From the NCBI RefSeq assembly GCF_001425685.1, contig NZ_LMCY01000019.1:109772-173771 (forward strand): DNA of 64,000 nt, given 5' to 3'. The first letter of the stretch is position 1, and every line of letters begins with the position of its first letter. This DNA comes from Massilia sp. Root335. Lineage in GTDB: Bacteria > Pseudomonadota > Gammaproteobacteria > Burkholderiales > Burkholderiaceae_D. The notes beneath the pieces are model-generated. The model saw only the letters and a list, made by a program, of their open reading frames with translations. It had not been told where the DNA came from and did not search any database. This document shows, piece by piece, positions 8,348 to 16,832 of the stretch. The translations under genes and the position numbers were made by a program.

Positions 8348-8761
8348 ATGCATGCATCCGCACATCCACCCGCCTGGCGCCGCCTGATGCTCGCGGGGCT
8401 GGGCACGGCCGTGACGTGCGTGCTGTACGTCGTCACCGTCCTGCTCGTGCGCTTCGCCCCCGAGCGCAGCTACCGGCCGCGGCGCGCGCCCGGCATGGAC
8501 GCGGCACAGGCGCCGCCGCCCGAGCTCCCTGCGCGCGGCGACTGCATCATCCGCTGCGCGATCGGCTGCTATCGCCATTCCTGGATCCGCAGCCACCTGC
8601 ACCGCGAGAGCGCCAGCAAATGCCGTTTCATCCCGTCCTGCTCCGAATACGCGGAGATGGCGGTGCGCCGCTACGGCCTGTGGCGCGGCCTGATCCTGAT
8701 CGGCGGACGGTTCCGCCGCTGCCGGCCCGATTACCGCGGCGATTACGTCGACTTCCCCTGA
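8348..8761 (+). CDS. yidD: YidD-family membrane insertion factor homologue
   Basis: The 137-residue protein has an N-terminal membrane helix (about residues 12-36) and a C-terminal YidD domain. That domain shows KCRFIPSCSEYAEMAV, then GLWRGLILIGGRFRRCRP. Canonical YidD is about 70-90 residues and sits between rnpA and yidC; this one has an extra anchor and linker and is embedded 13 bp behind a lanthionine-cyclase gene. It is rich in Cys (GDCIIRCAIGC plus three in the core). The likely role is membrane docking or handling of a modified substrate, but that is inference. A housekeeping yidD presumably exists elsewhere. Confidence 0.85.
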   Translation: MHASAHPPAWRRLMLAGLGTAVTCVLYVVTVLLVRFAPERSYRPRRAPGMDAAQAPPPELPARGDCIIRCAIGCYRHSWIRSHLHRESASKCRFIPSCSEYAEMAVRRYGLWRGLILIGGRFRRCRPDYRGDYVDFP

Positions 8762-8798
8762 TCCGCCCGAGTCAACCGTTCGTTTAATGGAGGTCCCG

Positions 8799-9851
8799 AT
8801 GCCAGACAGCACATCAGCGCCAGAACCGCAATCCCTCCCGGCCGCGCCCTGGGAATGCGTACCGGACGTGCCCGCCGCCATGCGCGAGGTGGAGGGGTGC
8901 CTGCGCCGGCTGGCGGGCGACGGCGCCGGGGCGGAAACGCGGGAGGTCTGCCTGCGCCTGATCGAAGCGGGCGGCAAGCGCCTGCGGCCCGTCCTCGTGC
9001 TGCTGAGCGCGCAGGCGGCGGGCGGCGCCGCGCGCGACGCCGTGGTGCCGGCGGCCGGGGTCGAGCTGCTGCACGCCGCGTCGCTGCTGCACGACGACGT
9101 GATCGACGAATCGGTGCTGCGGCGCGGCCAGCCCACCGGCAATGCGCTGTGGGGCAACCAGGTCGCGGCGCTGGCCGGCACCTTCCTGACCGCGTGCGCC
9201 CTGCGCGCGCTGGCCGGGCTGGGGCACGAAGCCGCGCGCCTCGTCGACGTGGCCCTGCACGAGTTATGGGAAGGCCAGATGGCCGAACTGGAAGGCGTGT
9301 TCCACCTCGACCGCGACGAAGCGACCTATATCGCGTCCATCGCCCGCAAGACGGGGGCATTGTGGCGCCTGTCCTGCGAGCTGGGCGCCCACGCCGCCCA
9401 GGCGGATGCGCGCCGGTGCGCGGCCCTCGCCACGTATGCGCAGGAAACCGGCATCGCGTTCCAGATCGTCGACGACGTGCTCGACATCGTGGCGGACGAA
9501 GCGGCGATCGGCAAGCCGCGCGGTGCCGACATCCGCGCGGGCGTCGTCACGCTGCCGGTCATCCATGCGCTGGCGCACCACCCGCGGCGGGCACACCTGC
9601 GCGCGCTGCTGGGCCGCGAGCCGCTGGCCGACGCGGCCTGCGACGAGGCGCTGGCGCTCGTCCGCGCCGGCCCCGCCGTTGCGTATGCGCTGGGACAGGC
9701 GCACGCGCGCATCGCCCGCGCGGTGGCGGCGCTGGACATGCTGCCGCCCGGCGCCGCCGTCGACGCGCTCGCCGCCACCGCACGCGCGGTCCTCGCGCGT
9801 CCCGAACTGCACACCTGGAGCCGATACGATGAATACGAGACAGCGGTTTGA
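8799..9851 (+). CDS. trans-Polyprenyl diphosphate synthase
   Basis: The start ATG 8799 is preferred because GGAGG lies 7 bp upstream; another in-frame ATG at 8787 lacks a site. The 350-residue protein has GGKRLRP, the first Asp-rich motif DDVID (Asp99, Asp100, Asp103), RRGQPTGN, GNQVAALAGTFL, and the second motif DDVLD (Asp225, Asp226, Asp229). All catalytic residues are therefore present. The residue five before the first motif is Ala, as in long-chain synthases of the IspB type, so the product is probably longer than FPP. It condenses isopentenyl diphosphate onto allylic primers. It overlaps the next gene by 23 bp, so the prenyl product probably feeds the reductase. Confidence 0.93.
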   Translation: MPDSTSAPEPQSLPAAPWECVPDVPAAMREVEGCLRRLAGDGAGAETREVCLRLIEAGGKRLRPVLVLLSAQAAGGAARDAVVPAAGVELLHAASLLHDDVIDESVLRRGQPTGNALWGNQVAALAGTFLTACALRALAGLGHEAARLVDVALHELWEGQMAELEGVFHLDRDEATYIASIARKTGALWRLSCELGAHAAQADARRCAALATYAQETGIAFQIVDDVLDIVADEAAIGKPRGADIRAGVVTLPVIHALAHHPRRAHLRALLGREPLADAACDEALALVRAGPAVAYALGQAHARIARAVAALDMLPPGAAVDALAATARAVLARPELHTWSRYDEYETAV

Positions 9852-11736
9852 CGTGGTCGTGGTGGGCGCCGGACCGTCCGGCGCGTCGGCCGCCTATCAT
9901 CTGGCCGTGCAGGGCTGGCGCGTGGCGCTGTTCGAGAAGCGCCGCATGCCGCGCGAAAAGGCTTGCGGCGACGGGCTGGGCATGGGCTCGATCGCCGTGC
10001 TGGACGCGATGGGCGTGCTGACCCGGTTGTCCGGCTGCCGCGCGGTGGGCGGCGTCGAGATCCGGCTGCACGGCGACCGGCAAGAAACGTCCGCCGCCCG
10101 TTTCGCCGGCCAGGCGCACGGGCTGGTCGTGCCGCGCACCGAGCTGGACACGCTCGTCATGCGGCGCGCGCAGGACGTGGGCGCGCACCTGTTCGAAGGC
10201 TGCCGCGTGACCGGCTTCGGCCGCGCCGCGGACCGCATCGACAGCGTGCACTATGTGGCCGACGTTGCCGGCGCGGCGGACGAGGTCCTGGGTGTGGACA
10301 CGCGCTACGTGGTGCTGGCCGACGGCGGCACCGACAAGCTGCGCCTGCTGGCCGGCTTCGCGCCCCATGCGCCCGAGACGACGGGGCAGGCGCTGCGCGG
10401 CTATTACGAGAACGTGCCCGCGTTGCCCGACGCCTTCCAGCTCCACCTGCCGCTGATGGACGCCGACGGCGCGCGCACGCTGCCCGGCTACGGCTGGGTG
10501 TTTCCGCTGGCGGGCGGGCGCGCCAACATCGGCGTCGGCTACTTTCCCGTCCAGAGCGCGGACCGCGAGATCAACCTGCGCCGCCTGCAGGCCGGCTTCC
10601 TCGAGCGCCTCGCCAGGGCCGAACCGCGCATGGCGGCGATCCGCCAGGTCGGGCGCCTGATCGGCGGGCCGCTGCACTCCGGCATGGACCCGCAGCGCTG
10701 CGCGGCCGGCAACGCGCTGGTGACGGGCGACGCGGCGGGACTGGTCGACCCGTTCACGGGAGAAGGCATCCACACGGCGCTGGCCTCGGGGCGCTGCGCC
10801 GCGCAGGTGCTGGTCCGCGCCCTGTGCGCGGACGATCCGGCCTTGCTCGCGGAGTACGGCCGCATGCTGGAGGCGCGCTACGGCGACCGCTTCCAGCTCG
10901 GCCGCCGCTTCGTGCGTTCGTATGCCTTCATGTGGCGCCTGCTGCAAACGACGACGGACCAGCACAGCGCGCTGGCGGACACGATGCGCCACGGCCTGTT
11001 CAGCTATGGCGATCCGGACGCCGCCCCTGACGCCCCCGCGCGCGGCCCCCATGCCGCGTACCTGGCCGCGGTGCGCGGCGGCATGCACACGGTGGCCGGC
11101 CGCGACTTTCCCTTGCTGACGCGGATCGCGTTCCAGTTCGAAAACCATGCGCTGGGCACGCTGCGCCAGAGCCTGGCCTACTGGTCGTACCGGATCGGCG
11201 GGCGCGAACCGGACGAGCAGGCCGTGGCCGTGTCCGCCTGTCTGGAACTGGCCGCGCTGGCCCACGCCATGCAGGACCAGGCCGCCACCGGACGCGTGCC
11301 GGGCGGCCGCCACGGTTCGACCGGCCGCTGGGCGACCGCATTCGCCGTCATGTGCGGCAACTACCTGCTGACGCGGGCGTTCCGCACGATGCGCGTCCAG
11401 GGCGACGATCTGCTGCAATACGTCGTGCTGGCGATCGCGAAGCTGTGCGACACCCGGCTGGGCGCCGCCGTGCGCGACCAGGCGGACGAACGGCAACTTG
11501 CCGCATATTCCTGCGGACTGGCCTGCCGCGTCGCCGCGCGCATGGCGGGCTGTCCGGACGACGTGCAGGCGCAGCTGGACCGTTTCGGTGCGGCGGTCGG
11601 CGCGGCGCAGGCGGATGCGGGCACGGGCAGGGCGACCGATCCGGCGCGCCTGGCCGAGGCCATGGACGCACTGCGGACGATTCCCCATTCGCGTGCCCGT
11701 GCACGTCTGGGGCGGCTGGCCGCGGCGGCTTGCTGA
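9829..11736 (+). CDS. Geranylgeranyl-reductase-like flavoprotein fused to degenerate prenyl-synthase domain
   Basis: The 635-residue protein begins with a Rossmann FAD motif (VVVVGAGPSGASAAYHL), followed by EKACGDGL and, near 300, NALVTGDAAGLVDPFTGEGI. These are signatures of geranylgeranyl/digeranylgeranyl reductases, which saturate prenyl chains. Typical members end near residue 400. Here a helical extension from about 425 to 635 reads like a trans-prenyl synthase: LELAALAHAMQDQ at about 473-484 sits where HAASLLHDDVID should be, then CGNYLLTRAFRTM near 509, then LDRFGAAVGAAQ. Both Asp-rich motifs are lost, so this half is probably non-catalytic, perhaps binding the prenyl chain or pairing with the upstream synthase. 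The C-terminal assignment is by pattern only. Confidence 0.85.
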   Translation: MNTRQRFDVVVVGAGPSGASAAYHLAVQGWRVALFEKRRMPREKACGDGLGMGSIAVLDAMGVLTRLSGCRAVGGVEIRLHGDRQETSAARFAGQAHGLVVPRTELDTLVMRRAQDVGAHLFEGCRVTGFGRAADRIDSVHYVADVAGAADEVLGVDTRYVVLADGGTDKLRLLAGFAPHAPETTGQALRGYYENVPALPDAFQLHLPLMDADGARTLPGYGWVFPLAGGRANIGVGYFPVQSADREINLRRLQAGFLERLARAEPRMAAIRQVGRLIGGPLHSGMDPQRCAAGNALVTGDAAGLVDPFTGEGIHTALASGRCAAQVLVRALCADDPALLAEYGRMLEARYGDRFQLGRRFVRSYAFMWRLLQTTTDQHSALADTMRHGLFSYGDPDAAPDAPARGPHAAYLAAVRGGMHTVAGRDFPLLTRIAFQFENHALGTLRQSLAYWSYRIGGREPDEQAVAVSACLELAALAHAMQDQAATGRVPGGRHGSTGRWATAFAVMCGNYLLTRAFRTMRVQGDDLLQYVVLAIAKLCDTRLGAAVRDQADERQLAAYSCGLACRVAARMAGCPDDVQAQLDRFGAAVGAAQADAGTGRATDPARLAEAMDALRTIPHSRARARLGRLAAAAC

Positions 11737-11989
11737 GGCGCGCGTATCGCGCAAACCTGGCGGTGGCTCGGCGCCGCGTCATCGGCAACGTCGTCGGCAC
11801 CCGGCTGCGGCCGCTGTTCGGGCTAGCCGTCGAACGCGTGAAAGCGGGCGGCTGCTGACCTCGCGCGGACCGGCCGAACCCGGCCGGTTTGCCAATTCGC
11901 CTGTGAATACGGGCCGTATGCAAACGAGGGCGGCCCTGCAGGCTTCGTCCAACAGGCCTACAATCGATCCTTTGCCGTCAGGATCGAGC

Positions 11990-13375
11990 ATGCAAGCAAC
12001 AGTCAATACAACAATTCTCGAACAGGACGGATTGCCGCCTGGCCCGCGCATCTGGGCCATCTTCGCCCTTGCGCTCGGCGTGGGCATGTCGGCGCTCGAT
12101 ACCGCCATCGCCAACACCGCGCTGCCCGCAATGGCGGAGCAATTGCACGCCACGCCGGCCGATTCCGTGTGGATCGTGAATGCCTACCAACTGGCGATGG
12201 TCGCGACCTTGCTGCCGATCGCGGCGCTGGGTGAAACCATCGGCTACCGCCGCGTCTACGTCGCCGGGATGGCCTTGTTCACGCTCGCCTCGCTCGCGTG
12301 CGCGCTCGCGTGGTCGCTGCCCGTGCTGATCGTCGCGCGCCTGTTCCAGGGGCTCGGCGCTGCCGCCATCATGGGCGTCAACACGGCGCTGCTGCGCGCC
12401 ACGTATCCGGCCCGGCTGCACGGACGCGGATTCGGCAACAACGCGCTCGTCGTCGCGATCGGCTTCGCGCTCGGGCCGAGCCTGGCGTCCATCATTCTCG
12501 CTGCGTCGTCGTGGCAATGGCTGTTTGGCATTAACGTGTTGCCCGGCATCGTCGCGTTTTTCATGGCGCGCAAAGTACTCCCGGACACGCGCCGTGCCAC
12601 CCACCGCGTCGACCGTGTCGCGGGCATCTACAACGTCGTCGCGTTCTCGATGGCCGTGCTGGCGCTGGGCGATGCCGCGCACCGCGTGGACATGAAGACG
12701 CTGTTGCCCGAGGCGCTGGTCGCGCTCGTGTTCTTCGGCCTGCTGCTGCGGCGCGAGCGCGGACATCCGGCACCGCTGTTGCCGGTCGACCTGTTCCGCC
12801 GGCCATTGTTCGCGCTGTCGACCGTGACCGCCATCTGCACCTTCGCCGCGCAGGCGCTCGCCTTCGTCGCGCTGCCGTTCTTCTTCGAGACGACGCTGGG
12901 CCGCTCGCCCGTCGAGACGGGCTTCCTGATGACGCCGTGGCCCGTGCTCGTCGGGGTGATGGCGCCGGTGGCCGGACGGCTCTCCGACCGCTATTCGCCG
13001 GGCTTACTGGGCGGCATCGGCCTGATGATCCTCGCGGCCGGCCTGGTCACGATGATGCGTTTGCCGGCGGCGCCATCCGCCCTCGACATCGGCTGGCGCA
13101 TGGCGGTGTGCGGCATCGGGTTCGGCTTCTTCCAGGCGCCGAACGTGAAGGCGATCATGGGCAGCGCGCCGGCGTCGCGCAGCGGCAGCGCGAGCGGGAT
13201 GGTCGCGACCGCGCGCCTGACGGGGCAGGCAACGGGCGCCGCGCTCGTCGCGTTCTGCCTTACCATCTCCCACGTGCGCGGACCGTGGTTCGCGCTCGGG
13301 ATCGCCGCCGCATTTTCGTTCGCGGCCAGCGTGGCAAGCTTCTCGCGCCTCGTCGTCGCGGCGCCGGCCGTGTGA
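11990..13375 (+). CDS. DHA2-type MFS exporter
   Basis: The 461-residue multi-spanning protein starts MQATVNTTILEQDG. Residues 20-40 carry the first helix with the DHA2 motif ALDTAIANTALP, and VWIVNAYQLAMVATLLPIAALGETIGYRRVY gives the helix 2-3 loop. The length suits 12-14 helices. It lies 253 bp behind the isoprenoid-reductase gene on the same strand. It has no nearby regulator of its own and could export the product of that cluster. A general drug efflux role is equally possible. Confidence 0.88.
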   Translation: MQATVNTTILEQDGLPPGPRIWAIFALALGVGMSALDTAIANTALPAMAEQLHATPADSVWIVNAYQLAMVATLLPIAALGETIGYRRVYVAGMALFTLASLACALAWSLPVLIVARLFQGLGAAAIMGVNTALLRATYPARLHGRGFGNNALVVAIGFALGPSLASIILAASSWQWLFGINVLPGIVAFFMARKVLPDTRRATHRVDRVAGIYNVVAFSMAVLALGDAAHRVDMKTLLPEALVALVFFGLLLRRERGHPAPLLPVDLFRRPLFALSTVTAICTFAAQALAFVALPFFFETTLGRSPVETGFLMTPWPVLVGVMAPVAGRLSDRYSPGLLGGIGLMILAAGLVTMMRLPAAPSALDIGWRMAVCGIGFGFFQAPNVKAIMGSAPASRSGSASGMVATARLTGQATGAALVAFCLTISHVRGPWFALGIAAAFSFAASVASFSRLVVAAPAV

Positions 13376-13400
13376 GCCGCACCATTCAAGAAAGAAAACA

Positions 13401-14495
13401 ATGACACGACGTTTCAAGATCGCCGCGATTGCCGGCGACGGCATCGGCAAGGAAGTCCTGCCGGAAGGTTTGAAGGTCTTGGCCGCCGCGGCCGAACGCT
13501 TCAACCTGCACCTGGAGTTCACGCATTTTCCGTGGGCCAGTTGCGACTGGTACATCCAGCACGGCGAGATGATGCCGCCCGACTGGAAGGAACAATTGTC
13601 CGGGATGGATGCCATCTATTTCGGCGCCGTCGGCTGGCCGGCACTCGTGCCGGACCACATCTCGCTGTGGGGCTCGCTGCTCAAGTTCCGGCGCGAATTC
13701 GACCAGTACATCAACCTGCGTCCGGTACGCCTGTTCGAAGGCGTGCCGTGTCCGCTGGCGGGCCGCAAGCCGGGCGACATCGACTTTTTCGTCGTGCGCG
13801 AAAACACGGAAGGCGAGTACACGAACCTCGGCGGCGTGATGTTCCCGGGCACGGCGCGCGAACTGGTGATCCAGGAATCCGTGTTCACGCGCCACGGCAC
13901 CGACCGCGTGCTGCGCTACGCCTTCGAACTGGCCAACGCGCGCCGGCGCCGTCACCTCACCGTCGCGACGAAATCGAACGGCATCGCCATCAGCATGCCG
14001 TGGTGGGACGGCCGCGCGGACGCCGTCCACGCCGACTACCCGCAGGTGACGGTCGACAAGCAGCACATCGACATCCTGACCGCCCGCTTCGTGCTGCAGC
14101 CCGACCGCTTCGACGTCGTCGTGGCGTCGAACCTGTTCGGCGACATCCTGTCCGACCTCGGCCCGGCCTGCACGGGCACGATCGGCCTGGCGCCGTCCGG
14201 CAACCTGAACCCGGACCGCGCGTTCCCGTCGCTGTTCGAACCCGTGCATGGCTCCGCGCCGGACATCGCCGGCCAAGGCATCGCCAATCCCATCGCCATG
14301 ATCTGGTCGGGCGCGATGATGCTCGCATTCCTCGCCGCCGGCACCGACCCCGACCCGCGTTGCGGCGAGGCGCATGACGCCATCGTGGCGGCGATCGAAG
14401 ACGTCCTGAAGAGCGGCCCGCGCACGGGCGACCTGGGCGGCACGGCGACGACGGTCGAGGTCGGCGACGCCATCGCGGCGCGCGTACGCGGCTAA
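13401..14495 (+). CDS. Tartrate/D-malate dehydrogenase (isopropylmalate dehydrogenase family)
   Basis: The 364-residue protein has the full beta-decarboxylating dehydrogenase fold: IAGDGIGKEV near residue 9, VRENTEGEY in the substrate loop, VDKQHID, and SNLFGDILSDLGPACTG with the metal-binding Asp pair. The C-terminal EPVHGSAPDIAGQGIANP completes it. The WYIQHGEMMPPDW stretch and GAVGWP are typical of the TtuC/DmlA branch rather than LeuB. It should oxidise tartrate or D-malate with NAD+ and Mn2+/Mg2+. It follows the MFS gene by 25 bp, so the two may be co-transcribed; the MFS is of the drug type, not a dicarboxylate carrier. Confidence 0.9.
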   Translation: MTRRFKIAAIAGDGIGKEVLPEGLKVLAAAAERFNLHLEFTHFPWASCDWYIQHGEMMPPDWKEQLSGMDAIYFGAVGWPALVPDHISLWGSLLKFRREFDQYINLRPVRLFEGVPCPLAGRKPGDIDFFVVRENTEGEYTNLGGVMFPGTARELVIQESVFTRHGTDRVLRYAFELANARRRRHLTVATKSNGIAISMPWWDGRADAVHADYPQVTVDKQHIDILTARFVLQPDRFDVVVASNLFGDILSDLGPACTGTIGLAPSGNLNPDRAFPSLFEPVHGSAPDIAGQGIANPIAMIWSGAMMLAFLAAGTDPDPRCGEAHDAIVAAIEDVLKSGPRTGDLGGTATTVEVGDAIAARVRG

Positions 14496-14522
14496 AGGCG
14501 CTTTGAAACGGGAGCGGCCGCC

Positions 14523-14870
14523 TTGATATCAGGAACATGGCGCGCCGTTCCCTTTTTTCCCGACATCCCCGAGCCGCCCGCGGCGGACAGCCCGTGCCCG
14601 CTGTGCGGCCGGCCGCTCGGCACGGTCAACATCGACCGGCATCACCTGATCCCGAAATCGCTGAAGGGGAGGGAGCAATACCCGATCCACAAGATCTGCC
14701 ATCGCAAGATCCACGCGACCTTTTCCGAACGCGAATTGCTGCGCGCCTACTACACGTGGGAGGCGCTGCGGGGCGATGACGCCATTCGCGCGTTCATCGA
14801 CTGGGTGGCGAAGAAGCCGCCGGGGTTTTATGCGCGGACGTTTACTTCGAATAAGAAGAAGGGTCGGTGA
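14523..14870 (+). CDS. HNH-type nuclease-like protein
   Basis: The 115-residue protein has a CPLCGRPLG knuckle, then DRHHLIPKSLKG and IHKICHRKIHATFSE, which is the His-rich core of an HNH endonuclease fold with an added zinc knuckle. The start is TTG 14523, since no ATG or GTG occurs in frame before the Cys motif; GGGAGCGG upstream is a weak site. Such small HNH proteins are widespread in proteobacterial chromosomes with no settled role. It follows the dehydrogenase gene by 27 bp and may be co-transcribed. Confidence 0.75.
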   Translation: MISGTWRAVPFFPDIPEPPAADSPCPLCGRPLGTVNIDRHHLIPKSLKGREQYPIHKICHRKIHATFSERELLRAYYTWEALRGDDAIRAFIDWVAKKPPGFYARTFTSNKKKGR

Positions 14871-14976
14871 TGTCGGTGCGTTCGTCGCTTACGCAACTGG
14901 CGCGAGAAATCTCTCACCCATTTGCGAATTCACGCCCAACGAACGGCAATTGCCGGTACGAGGCTGATGAATTATG

Positions 14977-15468
14977 TCATGCGACCCTGTTCGCCGCTAG
15001 ATCCCATCCGCCGACCGTACTTCCGCCAAGTCCACCGGAAATTTTTTGTTGAGTATACTTCCATTTTACTTTTGAAAACTTCAGGCTCACGTTTTCGCCC
15101 AAAAAAGAACCTGATTCTATTCCTGGATGAATTTCGCCAATTAGTACGTTTTCCAACTCAATTTCGAAATACCTGATAGGTACGCCTTGACCGTCAGCGC
15201 GCATGAATTCGAATTTGGCTTTGGTAATTGTTTTTCCCATTGCGCAGAATTGCATCAAGATCGGGGAGGCTAAGTCAGTTATTTTGTTGAAGCTGATTTC
15301 TTTTAGCTCTACACGCTCCGCGGTATGGCCGCCGCCCGTCGAGGCAGTCGCGCTGCGTGGTTGAACGAGTCCCCAATTTACTGATGTACACTCGATCCAG
15401 TCTTTGTGCCTATCATCCTGTGACTCACCCTTGATGCCATCGATTTGTAGATAAACATCAATTGCCAT
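14977..15468 (-). CDS. hcp: Hcp-family T6SS tube protein/carrier
   Basis: The 163-residue protein begins MAIDVYLQIDGIKGES, the standard Hcp1 start. It continues with WIECTSVNWGLVQPRS and ends with LKFSKVKWKYTQQK plus a short GGxGG tail. Hcp hexamers build the T6SS inner tube and carry small effectors in the lumen. No other T6SS structural gene is in the window, so this is an orphan hcp. It is divergent from a peptidase and putative immunity gene, across a 230-bp AT-rich gap that would hold both promoters. The lower GC of this block than its neighbours suggests acquisition. Confidence 0.93.
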   Translation of the reverse strand: MAIDVYLQIDGIKGESQDDRHKDWIECTSVNWGLVQPRSATASTGGGHTAERVELKEISFNKITDLASPILMQFCAMGKTITKAKFEFMRADGQGVPIRYFEIELENVLIGEIHPGIESGSFLGENVSLKFSKVKWKYTQQKISGGLGGSTVGGWDLAANRVA

Positions 15469-15698
15469 GTCAATCTCCTAAATAATGTTTTCGAGTCGAG
15501 TATGTTGGGGTAAGTCTGTTCGGCTCGCTTAAAGATGAATCAACAAGAACCCACGTTGTAGTGAACGTGCTTCTAAATTTTGGCTCCACAGCTCAGGGAA
15601 TAATGAATTTTTATTGTTGTTGAGTATCCTCAAGAATCATAGCCAAGCTTTATATTTTAATTGTTGCTTTACGTGTTTGATGCTGAAGGAGAAATCGA

Positions 15699-16328
15699 AT
15701 GCAAGCCAGGTTACAGGAGATTCGTTCGCATGACCGTGTCGGGAGGACGACAGGCGAATTGAGCGGGGCTCGGTGGGTAGATCGGTTTCGCGGAAGTTCC
15801 TCCCTAAAAGATCTGCGCGGGGCATTTCGAGACAGAGCCGAAGCCTTTGTCGAAGCATTGCGTGCAGCGGGCGCTGTCGTTACCATTTCGGCGACTTTTC
15901 GCCCTCCGCAGCGCGCGTATTTGATGCATTGGTCCTGGCTAATAGTCAAACGAAACCTCGACCCTGTCACAGTGCCCGAAATGAATGGCGTCGAGATCAA
16001 CTGGGCACACGAAGATGCAGAAGGAAACTACTCACGCCAGTTGTCTGTGATCGCAGCCCGGGCGATGGTCGAAGGGTTCAATATCCAAGGTCTCGGTGTC
16101 GCTCCTGCATTGCGATCTCGTCACACGCTCGGTTTCGGAATTGACATGAATATACGCTGGAACGGGGTGCTTGCGATTCCTGATGCTTATGGCAATATCG
16201 TACAAATCACAGGGACACCGCGGACCGGGATGAATGTGCAGTTGCGTCGCGTGGGGGAAAGTTTCGGCGTCATTAAATATAATCGCGCGGGGCGCGATGA
16301 TCCGCATTGGTCAGATAACGGAACATAA
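15699..16328 (+). CDS. M15-type peptidoglycan peptidase, predicted T6SS effector
   Basis: The ATG at 15699 follows AAGGAG by 8 bp. The 209-residue protein has the VanY/M15 zinc-peptidase layout, with SRHTLGFGIDMNI giving His142 and Asp149 and a terminal DDPHWSDNG giving His203. No signal peptide is present, which fits T6SS delivery rather than Sec export. The family cleaves cell-wall peptide stems. Its neighbours are a divergent hcp and an exported small protein, so I infer an Hcp-dependent antibacterial effector. Alternatively it could be a phage-type endolysin remnant. Confidence 0.85.
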   Translation: MQARLQEIRSHDRVGRTTGELSGARWVDRFRGSSSLKDLRGAFRDRAEAFVEALRAAGAVVTISATFRPPQRAYLMHWSWLIVKRNLDPVTVPEMNGVEINWAHEDAEGNYSRQLSVIAARAMVEGFNIQGLGVAPALRSRHTLGFGIDMNIRWNGVLAIPDAYGNIVQITGTPRTGMNVQLRRVGESFGVIKYNRAGRDDPHWSDNGT

Positions 16329-16661
16329 ATGATGAAAAAAATGATGCTTTGCCTGTCTCTGTGGATGCCACTGGCTCCGTCTTTGGCAGATGAATCGCTT
16401 CCTTACGATGTACAGAGTTTCATCGACAAACGCGAGGGCTGCGATCACATGCGCGGCGAAATACCTGAACCCGGTGAAAAACAACGCATGCGGGAGGTGA
16501 GCCGCGAAATCCAAACATTGTGCAAAGGAACGGATAAAGAACTGGCGCAACTGAAGAAGAAGTATGCAGCGAACCGGTCAGTAATGCAGCGTCTTGAGGA
16601 ATTTGAGCCAGGTATTGAGGGGGCTGAGGTGACCAGACGACATAGCCGGGCAGGGCACTAG
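16329..16661 (+). CDS. Exported small protein, putative immunity to the M15 effector
   Basis: The 110-residue product has a signal peptide (MMKKMMLCLSLWMPLAPSLA, cleavage near 21) and a short charged helical domain with FIDKREGCDHMRGE and TLCKGTDKELAQLKKKY. The two Cys could form a disulfide. The start codon touches the peptidase stop with no gap. A periplasmic location is where protection against a cell-wall peptidase would be needed. The immunity role is inferred from that context only. Confidence 0.75.
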   Translation: MMKKMMLCLSLWMPLAPSLADESLPYDVQSFIDKREGCDHMRGEIPEPGEKQRMREVSREIQTLCKGTDKELAQLKKKYAANRSVMQRLEEFEPGIEGAEVTRRHSRAGH

Positions 16662-16832
16662 TCGGACAAACACGGCGAACGGGTACGAGGCAGCGCCTCT
16701 GTTGTTAGGATGGAATTCTTATGTCACACGATTGAATCGAACATCGCCCTCGCGATGCTTCGTGTAAAATCAACGCTTACTTTTTTTGCAATTCTGGTTC
16801 CATTTTTCAATGCCGCCCGCCACCGCTTTGCA

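Noticed and set aside
6031..8436. 801-codon minus-strand frame opposite the HopA1-LanC gene
   Set aside because: No domain; shadow of a GC-rich gene with complete lyase and LanC motifs on the plus strand.
11737..11858. Open frame after the reductase reading LLRRAYRANLAVARRRV
   Set aside because: Too short, no start or ribosome site, and it is the tail of a shadow frame of the reductase gene.
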